Positions 51,824 to 60,776 of a DNA stretch of 64,000 nucleotides are shown here, piece by piece. The position numbers and the translations under genes are program-made. The stretch is from Vreelandella salicampi (GTDB lineage Bacteria > Pseudomonadota > Gammaproteobacteria > Pseudomonadales > Halomonadaceae). Location of the stretch: positions 1-64,000 of the forward strand of contig NZ_JACCDF010000004.1 in assembly GCF_013415105.1 (NCBI RefSeq), read 5' to 3'. The number at the start of each line of letters is the position of its first letter. Within the stretch, counting starts at the first letter, position 1. Below the pieces are notes generated by a model, which saw nothing but the letters and a program-made list of their open reading frames with translations, did not search any database and was not told the origin of the DNA.

Positions 51824-51935
51824 TCGTCAATATCCTTATGCGCCAATAAGTCAATGTTAAACTGAGCACCTGATCGCCAAACGCTATTACGACGCATTAA
51901 TGTCTCGAATGGAACCCTTAATGGCGATGGTTACA

Positions 51936-51974
51936 TAAAAAACGCCCCATCACCTTTGCGGCAATGGGGCGTTG
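51936..51974 (-). terminator. dnaJ terminator
   Basis: Stem AACGCCCCAT/ATGGGGCGTT (51941-51950 with 51964-51973); on the minus strand it is followed by a run of T. It ends the dnaK-dnaJ transcript. Confidence 0.88.
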
Positions 51975-51999
51975 ATAATGCACGACAACGTACTGCCGT

Positions 52000-53154
52000 T
52001 TACGGCTTCATCTCTTCAAAGAACTTCTTCACGTTGTCGAAGAAGCCGGTTTTCTTGGGTGAGTGGCTGTGGCTATTGCTGCCGTCAAAGCTCTCTTGTA
52101 GCTGACGTAACAGGTCTTTCTGCTCGTCGTTGAGATTGACGGGAGTTTCTAGCACGACCTTGCACAAGAGATCGCCGGGGGCGCCGCCACGGACCGGTTT
52201 TACGCCCTTGCCTTTGAGGCGGAACATCCGACCGGTTTGCGTTTCCGGCGGAATCTTCAGTTTCACCCGACCATCAAGCGTGGGTACTTCCAATTCTCCC
52301 CCAAGGGAGGCATCAACAAAGTTGATCGGCACATCGCACTGCAAGTGCCTGCCTTCACGTTGGAAGATATGGTGCGGCTTGATATTGGCCTGCACGTAAA
52401 GATCACCCGGCGGCCCACCGTTGATGCCGGCTTCGCCCTCGCCGTTAAGGCGAATACGATCACCGGTATCCACACCTGCGGGAATCTTGACCGAGAGGGT
52501 ACGCGTCTCACGAACACGCCCTTCGCCGTTGCATTTGTGGCACGGCACTTTGATGTGCTGGCCAGAGCCATGGCAGGTCGGGCAGGTTTGCTGCACGGCG
52601 AAAAAGCCCTGCTGCATACGCACCTGACCGTGGCCAGCACAGGTCGGGCACGTCTCTTTGCTAGAGCCCGGCTCGGCGCCGTCACCGTCACAGCGGTCAC
52701 AGTTAATATGCCGTGGCACGCGGATATCCACTGTCGTACCGAATACCGCGTCTTCCAGATCTAACTCTAGGTTGTAGCGCAGATCGGAACCTCGTGCGGG
52801 GGCGTTGGGGCCACGACGACGTCCGCCGCCACCACCAAAGATATCGCCGAACACATCGCCGAAGATATCGCTGAAATCGCCGGCACCACCGCCGCCGAAA
52901 CCGCCACCGCCAAAACCGCCGCCTTGGCCGTCGACACCGGCATGGCCAAATTGGTCATAAGCGGCACGCTTTTCGCTATCGGTTAAGACTTCGTACGCTT
53001 CTGACACCTCGCGGAACTTCTCAGCGGCGGAGTCATCGTCCGGGTTTCGATCGGGGTGATACTTCTGCGCCAGGCGGCGGTAAGCTTTCTTGATCTCTTT
53101 CTGATCGGCCCCTTTATCGACCCCCAGGACTTCGTAATAATCGCGTTTGGACAT
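52000..53154 (-). CDS. dnaJ: Chaperone protein DnaJ
   Basis: Hsp40 co-chaperone that delivers clients to DnaK and stimulates its ATPase. The J domain has the HPD motif (KYHPDRNP); a Gly/Phe-rich stretch with [13 protein letters not shown] follows; four CxxCxGxG zinc repeats ([32 protein letters not shown]) and the C-terminal substrate domain complete the protein. Length 384. The start is preceded by GGAGG. It lies 100 bases below dnaK. Confidence 0.97.
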   Translation of the reverse strand: MSKRDYYEVLGVDKGADQKEIKKAYRRLAQKYHPDRNPDDDSAAEKFREVSEAYEVLTDSEKRAAYDQFGHAGVDGQGGGFGGGGFGGGGAGDFSDIFGDVFGDIFGGGGGRRRGPNAPARGSDLRYNLELDLEDAVFGTTVDIRVPRHINCDRCDGDGAEPGSSKETCPTCAGHGQVRMQQGFFAVQQTCPTCHGSGQHIKVPCHKCNGEGRVRETRTLSVKIPAGVDTGDRIRLNGEGEAGINGGPPGDLYVQANIKPHHIFQREGRHLQCDVPINFVDASLGGELEVPTLDGRVKLKIPPETQTGRMFRLKGKGVKPVRGGAPGDLLCKVVLETPVNLNDEQKDLLRQLQESFDGSNSHSHSPKKTGFFDNVKKFFEEMKP

Positions 53155-53203
53155 GGGTCCTACGCCTCCTGGTTAGCTACGCATCTCAGCTGCGGAAACA
53201 GCA

Positions 53204-53225
53204 ACGCGGGAGTTGTCTCCCGCGT
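53204..53225 (-). other. dnaK-dnaJ intercistronic hairpin
   Basis: A perfect 9-bp stem ACGCGGGAG/CTCCCGCGT (53204-53212 with 53217-53225), loop TTGT, in the 100 bases between dnaK and dnaJ. No T run follows on the minus strand, so it is more likely an mRNA-stabilising or processing element that sets unequal DnaK:DnaJ amounts than a full terminator. Confidence 0.6.
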
Positions 53226-53254
53226 CACCGCTTTCCTTGGCAGAAAGGGGGTGA

Positions 53255-55180
53255 TTACTGCTTTTTCTGATCGTCGTTGACTTCTTCGTACTCAGCGTCA
53301 ACCACGTCGTCTTCCGGCTTGGCGCTTTCGGCACCTTCACCACCCGCTTGCTCACCTTCAGCTTGCTCGGCGTACATCTTCTGCGCCAGCTGGCCTGAGG
53401 CTTCGGTCAGCGCATCCAGTTTCTTCTGGATGTCGTCCTGATCGTCACCTTTCGTCGCTTCTTCAAGCTCGGCGATGGCCGTTTCGATGTTTTGTTTCTC
53501 ATCATCGGTGGCCTTGTCACCGGCTTCTTCCAGCGTCTTGCGGGTGGCGTGGATCATGCCATCCGCTTGGTTGCGTAGCTGCACCAGCTCTTCAAACTTC
53601 TTGTCTTCGTCGGCGTGCGCTTCAGCATCGCGCACCATCTGTTCGACTTCGTCCTCGGACAGACCGCTAGACGCCTTGATAACAATCGACTGTTCTTTAC
53701 CGGTCGCTTTGTCTTTCGCTGAAACGTTCAAGATACCGTTGGCATCGAGATCAAACGCAACTTCGATCTGCGGCACGCCACGCGGTGCCGGCGGAATGTC
53801 GGCAAGGTCAAAACGACCCAGCGACTTGTTCTGCGAAACCTGCTTACGCTCACCCTGTACCGCGTGAATGGTCACGGCGGTCTGGTTGTCATCCGCGGTG
53901 GAGAAGGTTTGCGTCTTCTTCGTCGGGATGGTGGTGTTCTTCTCGATCAGCGGAGTCATCACGCCGCCCAGAGTTTCAATACCCAGGGTGAGCGGTGTGA
54001 CGTCAAGGAGCAGTACGTCTTTCACGTCGCCGCCGAGTACGCCGCCCTGAATCGCCGCACCAACTGCAACCGCTTCATCCGGGTTGACGTCTTTGCGCGA
54101 ATCCTTACCGAAGAAGTCAGCGACTTTCTTCTGCACCTGCGGCATGCGGGTCTGACCGCCGACCAGGATGACTTCATCCACTTCAGACGCTGACAAACCG
54201 GCGTCTTTCAGCGCGACCTTGCACGGCTCGAGCGAGCGCTGCACCAGGTCTTCCACCAGCGCTTCCAGCTTGGCGCGCGTCACTTTAACGTTTAAGTGCT
54301 TAGGACCGGTGTTATCCGCCGTGATGTACGGCAGGTTCACATCAGTCTGTTGAGCGCTTGAAAGCTCGATCTTGGCTTTCTCAGCGGCTTCTTTCAGGCG
54401 CTGCATGGCGAGATTGTCGCCGGAAAGATCGATACCGCTGTCGGACTTGAACTGGTCGACCAGATAGTTGATCAGCGCCAGGTCAAAGTCTTCGCCGCCC
54501 AGGAAGGTGTCGCCGTTGGTGGCCAGCACCTCAAACTGAGTTTCGCCGTCAACGTCAGCGACTTCGATAATGGAGATGTCGAAGGTACCGCCGCCCAGGT
54601 CGTATACCGCGATGGTTTTATCGCCGCGCGACTTGTCCATACCGTAGGCCAGTGCCGCTGCGGTCGGCTCGTTGATGATGCGTTTAACATCCAAGCCTGC
54701 GATGCGGCCGGCGTCTTTGGTTGCCTGACGCTGGCTGTCGTTGAAGTAAGCCGGCACGGTGATGACCGCTTCGGTGACTTCTTCGCCGAGATACTCTTCG
54801 GCGGTTTTCTTCATTTTCTGCAGCACTTCCGCGCTAACCTGCGGCGGTGCCATTTTCTTGCCTTTCACCTCAACCCAGGCGTCGCCATTATCGGCTTCGG
54901 TGATTTTGTACGGCACCATTTTGATGTCTTTCTGAACGACGTCGTCTTTAAAGCGACGACCGATCAGACGCTTGATGGCGTACAGAGTGTTTTCCGGGTT
55001 GGTCACGGCTTGGCGTTTCGCCGCCTGACCCACCAGCGTTTCACCATCGTCGGTATAGGCGATGATAGACGGCGTTGTACGGCCGCCCTCGGCGTTTTCG
55101 ATAACCTTGGCGCTGTCACCATCGAGCACTGCTACACAAGAGTTTGTAGTGCCCAGGTCAATACCAATAATGCGTCCCAT
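53255..55180 (-). CDS. dnaK: Chaperone protein DnaK (Hsp70)
   Basis: ATP-driven Hsp70. The nucleotide-binding domain starts [20 protein letters not shown] and includes [21 protein letters not shown] and [15 protein letters not shown]; the linker is [16 protein letters not shown]; the substrate domain and lid follow, ending in the acidic tail [16 protein letters not shown]. Length 641. Preceded by a near-perfect sigma-32 promoter. It forms grpE-dnaK-dnaJ on the minus strand. Confidence 0.98.
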   Translation of the reverse strand: MGRIIGIDLGTTNSCVAVLDGDSAKVIENAEGGRTTPSIIAYTDDGETLVGQAAKRQAVTNPENTLYAIKRLIGRRFKDDVVQKDIKMVPYKITEADNGDAWVEVKGKKMAPPQVSAEVLQKMKKTAEEYLGEEVTEAVITVPAYFNDSQRQATKDAGRIAGLDVKRIINEPTAAALAYGMDKSRGDKTIAVYDLGGGTFDISIIEVADVDGETQFEVLATNGDTFLGGEDFDLALINYLVDQFKSDSGIDLSGDNLAMQRLKEAAEKAKIELSSAQQTDVNLPYITADNTGPKHLNVKVTRAKLEALVEDLVQRSLEPCKVALKDAGLSASEVDEVILVGGQTRMPQVQKKVADFFGKDSRKDVNPDEAVAVGAAIQGGVLGGDVKDVLLLDVTPLTLGIETLGGVMTPLIEKNTTIPTKKTQTFSTADDNQTAVTIHAVQGERKQVSQNKSLGRFDLADIPPAPRGVPQIEVAFDLDANGILNVSAKDKATGKEQSIVIKASSGLSEDEVEQMVRDAEAHADEDKKFEELVQLRNQADGMIHATRKTLEEAGDKATDDEKQNIETAIAELEEATKGDDQDDIQKKLDALTEASGQLAQKMYAEQAEGEQAGGEGAESAKPEDDVVDAEYEEVNDDQKKQ

Positions 55181-55311
55181 AGTAGAAACCTCAAATTCGT
55201 TAGTTAAACGTGAATATACGTTGTGTCTTTACGTTAGCGGCCGATATGCAATAGCTTTTGCGCGAGTCACTGAAATAGTTACTGCGATAGTTACCGCGTG
55301 GTTGACCCTTT

Positions 55312-55339
55312 ATTTGGGGGTGGCTTGCGGCATTTCAAG
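55312..55339 (-). promoter_or_regulatory. Sigma-32 heat-shock promoter of dnaK
   Basis: On the minus strand CTTGAA (55339-55334) and CCCCAA-AT (55319-55312) are separated by 14 bases, close to the sigma-32 consensus CTTGAA-N13-15-CCCCATnT. The start would be near 55305, giving a leader of about 125 bases before dnaK. Confidence 0.82.
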
Positions 55340-55352
55340 GGCTTTTTTATGC

Positions 55353-55994
55353 CTATTCGCCAGCTTTTTGACTTACCACCACCATCGCTGGACGAACCAA
55401 GCGGCCATTAAGCAGATAGCCCTTCTGCATCACTTCCATCACCGTGTTGGGTTCCACCTCAGGATTAGGCACCATCGTGATTGCCTCGTGTACCTGTGGG
55501 TCAAAAGGCTCGCCGTGAGGCTCCACCGACTCGACGCCGAATTTATTCAGCACATCAAGCTGCATTTTTAGCGTCATGGAAACACCTTCACGGTGGGCTT
55601 CGGAGGCTTCACTCTCCATCGACTCCAGCGCTTTCTCCAAGCTATCGACCACCGGCAGAAGCTCTTTGACAAACTTCTCCAGGGCGAATTTACGCGCCTT
55701 TTCCGCTTCGTGTTCAGCACGACGGCGCACGTTTTGCGCTTCGGCCGCTTCGCGCAGCGCTTGATCTTTGGCCTCAGACAAACTCTGCTTTAGCTCCTCG
55801 ACTTCCGCTGCCAAGACCTCCGCCTCGGGGTTATCCGATGACGTCGCGACGGTATCGCCTTCGTCTTCGATCAGGCCTTCTAGCTCGCCTTCTTCAAGGC
55901 GCTCCTTGGCCTGTTGCTCCGGCGTTTCGGCTTCCTGCTCTTGTTCTTCGCGCGTGAGCTCTTCGTCTAGCGGGGTTTGGGGTTCTTTAGCCAT
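55353..55994 (-). CDS. grpE: Nucleotide exchange factor GrpE
   Basis: Dimeric factor that releases ADP from DnaK. A long acidic N-terminal region ([18 protein letters not shown]) precedes the coiled coil ([45 protein letters not shown]) and the C-terminal beta domain ([32 protein letters not shown]). Length 213. It has its own sigma-32 promoter and is divergent from recN. Confidence 0.96.
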   Translation of the reverse strand: MAKEPQTPLDEELTREEQEQEAETPEQQAKERLEEGELEGLIEDEGDTVATSSDNPEAEVLAAEVEELKQSLSEAKDQALREAAEAQNVRRRAEHEAEKARKFALEKFVKELLPVVDSLEKALESMESEASEAHREGVSMTLKMQLDVLNKFGVESVEPHGEPFDPQVHEAITMVPNPEVEPNTVMEVMQKGYLLNGRLVRPAMVVVSQKAGE

Positions 55995-56041
55995 GCGTTA
56001 CTCCTAAACGGAAAACATTGGTCAGTTGCGGTTTGCAGGGT

Positions 56042-56069
56042 ATATGGGGGCCAAGACATTCAACTCAAG
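56042..56069 (-). promoter_or_regulatory. Sigma-32 heat-shock promoter of grpE
   Basis: On the minus strand CTTGAG (56069-56064) and CCCCATAT (56049-56042) are separated by 14 bases, a near-consensus heat-shock promoter. Predicted start about 56035, some 40 bases before grpE. Confidence 0.84.
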
Positions 56070-56130
56070 TGGTCAATGCATTTCTCTTGAAAAAGCCGCT
56101 TCACAACAAGCATTGCAGTGTGAAATCGGC

Positions 56131-56164
56131 TACTGTATAAATTAACCACTGTATATAATTTCAA
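56131..56164 (+). promoter_or_regulatory. Possible LexA-type control region of recN
   Basis: Two CTGTATA half sites occur in tandem (TACTGTATAAATTAACCA at 56131 and CACTGTATATAATTTCAA at 56147), each beginning like the SOS box CTGT-N8-ACAG but with degraded right halves. TATAAT at 56154-56159 is a good -10. E. coli recN has tandem LexA boxes at the same place, so SOS control is likely in principle, but the imperfect palindromes leave it open. Confidence 0.45.
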
Positions 56165-56193
56165 ACCCGTATAGCCCGGCGCCAGGAGGAACC

Positions 56194-57867
56194 ATGCTGA
56201 CCCAGTTAGCCATCCAGGATTTCGCCATCGTTGACCATTTGGAACTTGATCTTACCGGCGGCATGACAGCGATTACCGGCGAGACCGGCGCCGGCAAATC
56301 GATTCTTCTCGGCGCCTTGGGGCTCTGCCTTGGCGAACGGGCCGATGCAGGCAGCGTGCGTCACGGCTGCGAGCGCACCGACCTCTCGGCGCGCTTTGAT
56401 ATCCACCATCTCCCGGCGGCACAAGCCTGGTTGAGTGAGCGCGAGTTGCCCGCCGATGAGTGCTTGCTGCGCCGTGTGGTTACGGCAAACGGACGCTCCA
56501 AAGCGTGGATCAACGGGCAGCCCGCCACCGTGAGCGACCTCAAAGCCCTGGGTGAGCACTTGATCCAGATTCACGGCCAGCACGCTCACCAAGCCCTGAT
56601 GCGCGAAGAGACGCATCTTTCGCTACTTGACGATTATGCGGGGCTCAATGGCAAAACCCTCCAGCTCGCCGACACGTTTCGTGCCTGGCACAGCGCCCGC
56701 CGGCGGCTGAAAAAACTCAGCGAAGCAGGTAGCGAAATTGAGGCCAAACGCCAGCTACTGCGCTATCAAGTCGAGGAACTTGACCAGCTCGCCTTAGAAG
56801 AAGACGAGCTGCCTACGCTTGAGGACGAGCAGCTTCAGCTCGCCCACGCCGAAGAAATCTTGCGCGAAACGCAGTTTGCCGCCGACTGCTGCGCTGATGA
56901 TGACGGTGGCGCGCTATCGCTGTTACACCGCGCCCATCAGCACTTGAGTGCGCTACCCGGTAGCGACAAGGGCGCCCTGGCCAACACGCTTGCCATGCTG
57001 AGCGACGCGCAAATTCAGATTGAGGAAGCCACCAGCGAGCTCGCGCGGCTATCCGGCCACACCGAACTCGATCCTGAGCGTTTAGCCTGGGTGGAGGACC
57101 GCTTAGGCGATATCCATCGCTTAGCGCGCAAGCACCATGTTTCTCCCGAAGAGCTCTACGCGCAGCACCAGCAATTGAGCCAAGAGCTCAACCAGCTCGA
57201 CGCCAGCGATAGCGACCTGGATGCGCTAAGCGCGGACGTCGAATCCTTGCGCGAGCGCTACCGTGGCGAGGCCAAAGCGCTCAGCGACGCCCGGCAAAAG
57301 GCCGCGACGCGGCTGGGTAAAGAAGTGCAGCAGCAATTGGCCTTTTTGGCCATGGACAAGGCAAGCTTCAAGGTCGCCCTGGAAAGCCGTGACACCCCCG
57401 CTCCCGAAGGGTTAGACCGCGTACAGTTTTTGATCAGCGCCAACCCCGGCCAACCCGCGCGGCCGCTGGCAAAAGTTGCCTCGGGCGGGGAGCTTTCCCG
57501 CATCAGCCTGGCGATTCAAGTGGTGGCCGCGAACCATTCCACAACGCCGAGCCTCGTTTTCGACGAAGTGGATGTGGGGGTTTCGGGCGCCACGGCGGAA
57601 ATCGTCGGCCAGCTACTACGTAAGCTCGGCGACAATGGGCAGGTCATGACGGTGACGCATTTACCGCAAGTAGCAGCCCAGGCTCACCAGCACCTGCATA
57701 TCGAAAAGCGCGCCAAGCGCAACACCACGCTCACCCATATGGCCCTGCTCGACGAAGGCGGCCGCGTGAGCGAGTTGGCGCGTATGCTCGGCGGGGTTAA
57801 TCTCTCAGACCAGACGCTGGCCCACGCCCGCGAAATGCTCCACGCCAGCCAACGCCCACCGCACTGA
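56194..57867 (+). CDS. recN: DNA repair protein RecN
   Basis: SMC-like ATPase acting at double-strand breaks. The N-terminal Walker A is ITGETGAGKSILLGALGL, a long helical coiled-coil region occupies about residues 150-370, and the C terminus has the signature KVASGGELSRISLAIQVV and Walker B LVFDEVDVGVSGATAEIVG. Length 557. AGGAGG lies close before the ATG. Divergent from grpE, as in pseudomonads, and followed by a terminator. Confidence 0.97.
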   Translation: MLTQLAIQDFAIVDHLELDLTGGMTAITGETGAGKSILLGALGLCLGERADAGSVRHGCERTDLSARFDIHHLPAAQAWLSERELPADECLLRRVVTANGRSKAWINGQPATVSDLKALGEHLIQIHGQHAHQALMREETHLSLLDDYAGLNGKTLQLADTFRAWHSARRRLKKLSEAGSEIEAKRQLLRYQVEELDQLALEEDELPTLEDEQLQLAHAEEILRETQFAADCCADDDGGALSLLHRAHQHLSALPGSDKGALANTLAMLSDAQIQIEEATSELARLSGHTELDPERLAWVEDRLGDIHRLARKHHVSPEELYAQHQQLSQELNQLDASDSDLDALSADVESLRERYRGEAKALSDARQKAATRLGKEVQQQLAFLAMDKASFKVALESRDTPAPEGLDRVQFLISANPGQPARPLAKVASGGELSRISLAIQVVAANHSTTPSLVFDEVDVGVSGATAEIVGQLLRKLGDNGQVMTVTHLPQVAAQAHQHLHIEKRAKRNTTLTHMALLDEGGRVSELARMLGGVNLSDQTLAHAREMLHASQRPPH

Positions 57868-57890
57868 TTGCCAGCAAAGCCTGCAAAACA

Positions 57891-57925
57891 ATGCCCGCCC
57901 CGTTTCCACGGCGCGGGCATTTTTC
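57891..57925 (+). terminator. recN terminator
   Basis: Stem ATGCCCGC/GCGGGCAT (57891-57898 with 57913-57920) with additional inner pairing, followed by TTTTCTTTT. It ends recN just before the convergent ilvH stop. Confidence 0.88.
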
Positions 57926-57965
57926 TTTTATAGCGCTAAAGCACGCTAACTCGGTCACTCACGCG

Positions 57966-58457
57966 TTACAGCGACAGCACCTTATCGCCGCGGGCAATGC
58001 CCGAAACGCCGGTACGCGCCACTTCAAGAATGCCCAGTGGCGCCATCGCGTTGAGAAACGCATCCAGCTTCGTCGCGTCACCGGTAATCTGCACGGTGTA
58101 GAGGCTCGGCGTGACGTCAACGACCTGCGCCCGAAAGATATCCGCCGTGCGCTTGACCTCATCACGCGCAGCACCCAGCGCTTTCACTTTCACCAGCATC
58201 AGTTCGCGCTCGATGTGGTTGCCCTCGGTGAGATCCACCAGTTTGACCACGTCAATCAGCTTGTTGAGATGCTTGGTGATCTGCTCAATCACGCGATCAT
58301 CGCCTACCGTGGTGACGGTCAAACGCGATAGTGACGGGTCTTCCGTGGGTGCTACGTTAAGCGTTTCGATGTTGAAGTTACGCTGCGAAAACAGACCGAC
58401 CACACGCGACAGAGCACCCGGTTCGTTTTCCATCAGAATCGAGATGATATGACGCAT
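57966..58457 (-). CDS. ilvH: Acetolactate synthase small subunit
   Basis: Regulatory subunit that activates IlvI and gives valine feedback inhibition. The N-terminal ACT domain is RHIISILMENEPGALSRVVGLFSQRNFNIETLNV and the second ACT-like domain begins near residue 80. Length 163. Its start overlaps the ilvI stop by one base (TAATG), so the two subunits are coupled. Confidence 0.96.
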   Translation of the reverse strand: MRHIISILMENEPGALSRVVGLFSQRNFNIETLNVAPTEDPSLSRLTVTTVGDDRVIEQITKHLNKLIDVVKLVDLTEGNHIERELMLVKVKALGAARDEVKRTADIFRAQVVDVTPSLYTVQITGDATKLDAFLNAMAPLGILEVARTGVSGIARGDKVLSL

Positions 58458-60181
58458 TAGGTACGCTCCGTTTTAGACAGCAGCATGTCACGCATGGAGC
58501 CTAACGGCACCTGCATTGGGTAGACGTGCTCAAAAGGGTCAACCTTCACATCGAGGAACACAAGCTCGTGCTTATCGGCGAAGGCTCGCTCCAGTGCCGG
58601 CTCCAGCTCGTCAATGGTGTTCACGGTAATCGCGGTAAAACCGTACGCTTCGATCAACATATGGAAGTCGGGCAACGACTCCATATAAGAGTGAGCGTGA
58701 CGGGATTTGTAGTTCAAATCCTGCCATTGGCGCACCATGCCTAGCGAGGCGTTATTGAGATTGACGATTTTCACCCCCACACCGTACTGCTTACAGGTGG
58801 AGAGTTCCTGCATCATCATCTGGAAACTGCCCTCGCCGGTGACGCACACCACGTCGTCGTCAGGGTAGTTCTGCTTGATCCCCATCGCCGCCGGAAAACC
58901 AAACCCCATGGTGCCGAGCCCGCCGGAGGTAATCAGGCGGTTAGGCTTGTCGAACTTGTAGTACTGCGCCGCAAACATCTGGTGCTGGCCCACATCGGTG
59001 GTGACATATGCCTCGCCACGCGTCACGCGGCATAATGCTTCGACCACTTCCTGCGGTTTTAACACCTCACCCGGCTTGGAAGGCTCGTAGAGTTTGCCTT
59101 CGCGATCCGCGCGCCACGTATCGATCTGCTGCCACCAATCAGTGAGGGCCTCGGGGCTAGTGATCGATTTCCCCTGCACCAAGCTGATCATCTCGTTGAT
59201 TACGCTGGAGGACGGACCGACAATCGGCACATCGGCTCGCACGGTCTTGGAAATCGAACTGGGGTCAACGTCGACGTGAATGATCTTGGCCGTGGGGCAG
59301 AACTTCGAGGTGTTATTGGTCACTCGGTCATCAAAGCGCGCCCCGATGGCAATGATCAAATCCGCGTGGTGCATGGCCATGTTTGACTCATAGGAGCCGT
59401 GCATACCCAGCCAGCCCAAGCACTGCTGGTCGCTTTGCGGATAGGCGCCAATGCCCATCAGCGTGGTGGTAATCGGGAAGCCCAGCTGCTTGACCAAATC
59501 GGTCAACCCTTCACTTGCCTTGCCGGTCACCACCCCGCCGCCGGTGTAAAACACTGGGCGTTTGGCCTTGAGCATCAACTCCACGGCTTTTTTGATCTGC
59601 CCAGTATGTCCACGCGTGACCGGGTTGTACGAACGCATCTTGACCTTTTTGGGGTAGACGTATTCGTAACGCTCGGTGGGGGCGGTCATATCTTTGGGGA
59701 TATCGACCACGACCGGACCGGGGCGACCGGTCGCCGCGAGGTAGAACGCCTTTTTCAGCACCTCGGGGATTTCAGACGGGTGCCGAATCGAGAAGCTATG
59801 CTTCACGATTGGACGGGTCACGCCCACGATATCGGTCTCTTGGAAAGCATCATCGCCAATCAGGTGGCTCATGACCTGGCCGCACAGCACCACCAACGGA
59901 ATCGAATCCATATAGGCGGTGGCAATGCCGGTGACCGCATTGGTCGCGCCGGGGCCGGAGGTAACCAGCACACAGCCGGGCTTGCCCGAGGCGCGAGCAA
60001 AGCCATCAGCAGCATGGGTGGCAGCCTGCTCATGACGCACCAAAATGTGCTTCACTTTGTCTTGGCGGAACAGCGCATCATAAATATGCAGCGCGGCACC
60101 GCCGGGATAACCATAAATGTACTCAACGCCCTCATCTTGCAAGAAGCGGGCGATCATATCTGCGCCGGAAAGCAGTTCCAC
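58457..60181 (-). CDS. ilvI: Acetolactate synthase large subunit
   Basis: ThDP- and FAD-dependent enzyme starting valine, leucine and isoleucine synthesis and supplying ketoisovalerate to PanB. The N-terminal ThDP region is FLQDEGVEYIYGYPGGAALHIYDALF; the central FAD domain and the C-terminal ThDP motif (GEGSFQMMMQELSTC, GEG rather than GDG) follow, with NNASLGMVRQWQ. Start chosen: GTG at 60181 (VELLSGADMI), preceded by AGGGGAG at 7 bases, giving 574 residues as in E. coli IlvI. The open frame up to 60286 belongs to the structured leader. Confidence 0.95.
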   Translation of the reverse strand: MELLSGADMIARFLQDEGVEYIYGYPGGAALHIYDALFRQDKVKHILVRHEQAATHAADGFARASGKPGCVLVTSGPGATNAVTGIATAYMDSIPLVVLCGQVMSHLIGDDAFQETDIVGVTRPIVKHSFSIRHPSEIPEVLKKAFYLAATGRPGPVVVDIPKDMTAPTERYEYVYPKKVKMRSYNPVTRGHTGQIKKAVELMLKAKRPVFYTGGGVVTGKASEGLTDLVKQLGFPITTTLMGIGAYPQSDQQCLGWLGMHGSYESNMAMHHADLIIAIGARFDDRVTNNTSKFCPTAKIIHVDVDPSSISKTVRADVPIVGPSSSVINEMISLVQGKSITSPEALTDWWQQIDTWRADREGKLYEPSKPGEVLKPQEVVEALCRVTRGEAYVTTDVGQHQMFAAQYYKFDKPNRLITSGGLGTMGFGFPAAMGIKQNYPDDDVVCVTGEGSFQMMMQELSTCKQYGVGVKIVNLNNASLGMVRQWQDLNYKSRHAHSYMESLPDFHMLIEAYGFTAITVNTIDELEPALERAFADKHELVFLDVKVDPFEHVYPMQVPLGSMRDMLLSKTERT

Positions 60182-60501
60182 AGTGTTTCTCCCCTGGAGG
60201 TCTCGAGTGCCATACACAGGCCGGATGCCTGTTTTCTTCGAGTGCGGCGGTATGCCGCTGCCGGTTACGCCGGCACCTGATGCCAAACCCTGGCATTAGA
60301 CCCGGTTAGGGCCTGCACTCTCTCACGGCAGATCGCCGCGTCGGGGCGTTGGCCAGGTCGGGCGGTTAGCCCAAGCCCGGAAGTCCTTCGGCGGGTAAAG
60401 GCATTCGCCCACCCTTCGCGCGGGGATAGGGGATTGCCCGTTGGTTCCGCGCCCGCAAATCAGGAACTGACAAGATTCCATTAGCGCCCTTGGCATGTCA
60501 A
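60182..60501 (-). promoter_or_regulatory. Promoter and structured leader of ilvIH
   Basis: On the minus strand a consensus -35 TTGACA lies at 60501-60496; the -10 is weak, with the start expected near 60465. The next 280 bases contain no convincing gene but many tight GC-rich hairpins, including ATGCCA/TGGCAT (60280-60296), GCCGG/CCGGC (60260-60274), GCGG/CCGC (60247-60258) and GGGC/GCCC (60360-60372). No U-rich terminator or run of Ile/Val/Leu codons was found, so classic leader-peptide attenuation is not supported. Bases 60502-60740 show nothing clear. Confidence 0.5.
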
Positions 60502-60740
60502 CCTCTCGCCGCCGTTACGTGACGAAATGACAGCCAAACCCATCAAACGGCGGCCTCTTAAGACCCAATAACGCCTGATACGTGGTCAATCAGGCGATGA
60601 TCGCAGCCACCGACTGCTTGCCGCGCACTCTCCTCTCGTCAGCGCATAGTGATGCAACAAGCCAATGCGTTAAATGAGTTAAATCCGTTTCAAATGCGCT
60701 AAAAATAGCTAGGCTGAGAGGGTGGCCATTACAGGTGGCC

Positions 60741-60748
60741 AACAACAA
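60741..60748 (+). promoter_or_regulatory. CA motif in the leader of the 60777 gene
   Basis: AACAACAA fits the Hfq/Crc target pattern AAnAAnAA and lies about 30 bases before the ATG, just ahead of the ribosome site AAGGA. In Pseudomonas such sites let Hfq/Crc block translation until CrcZ-type RNA accumulates. Short A-rich motifs are common, so this is only suggestive. Confidence 0.35.
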
Positions 60749-60776
60749 TCACAATGAACGTAATTAAGGAAAGCTA

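Noticed and set aside
53155-53254. A separate heat-shock promoter for dnaJ
   Set aside because: No CTTGAA/CCCCAT pair at usable spacing; only a hairpin is present.
60182-60501. Known riboswitch classes (TPP, cobalamin, glycine) or RNase P/6S RNA in the ilv leader
   Set aside because: None of the diagnostic conserved boxes of these RNAs could be found on either strand.
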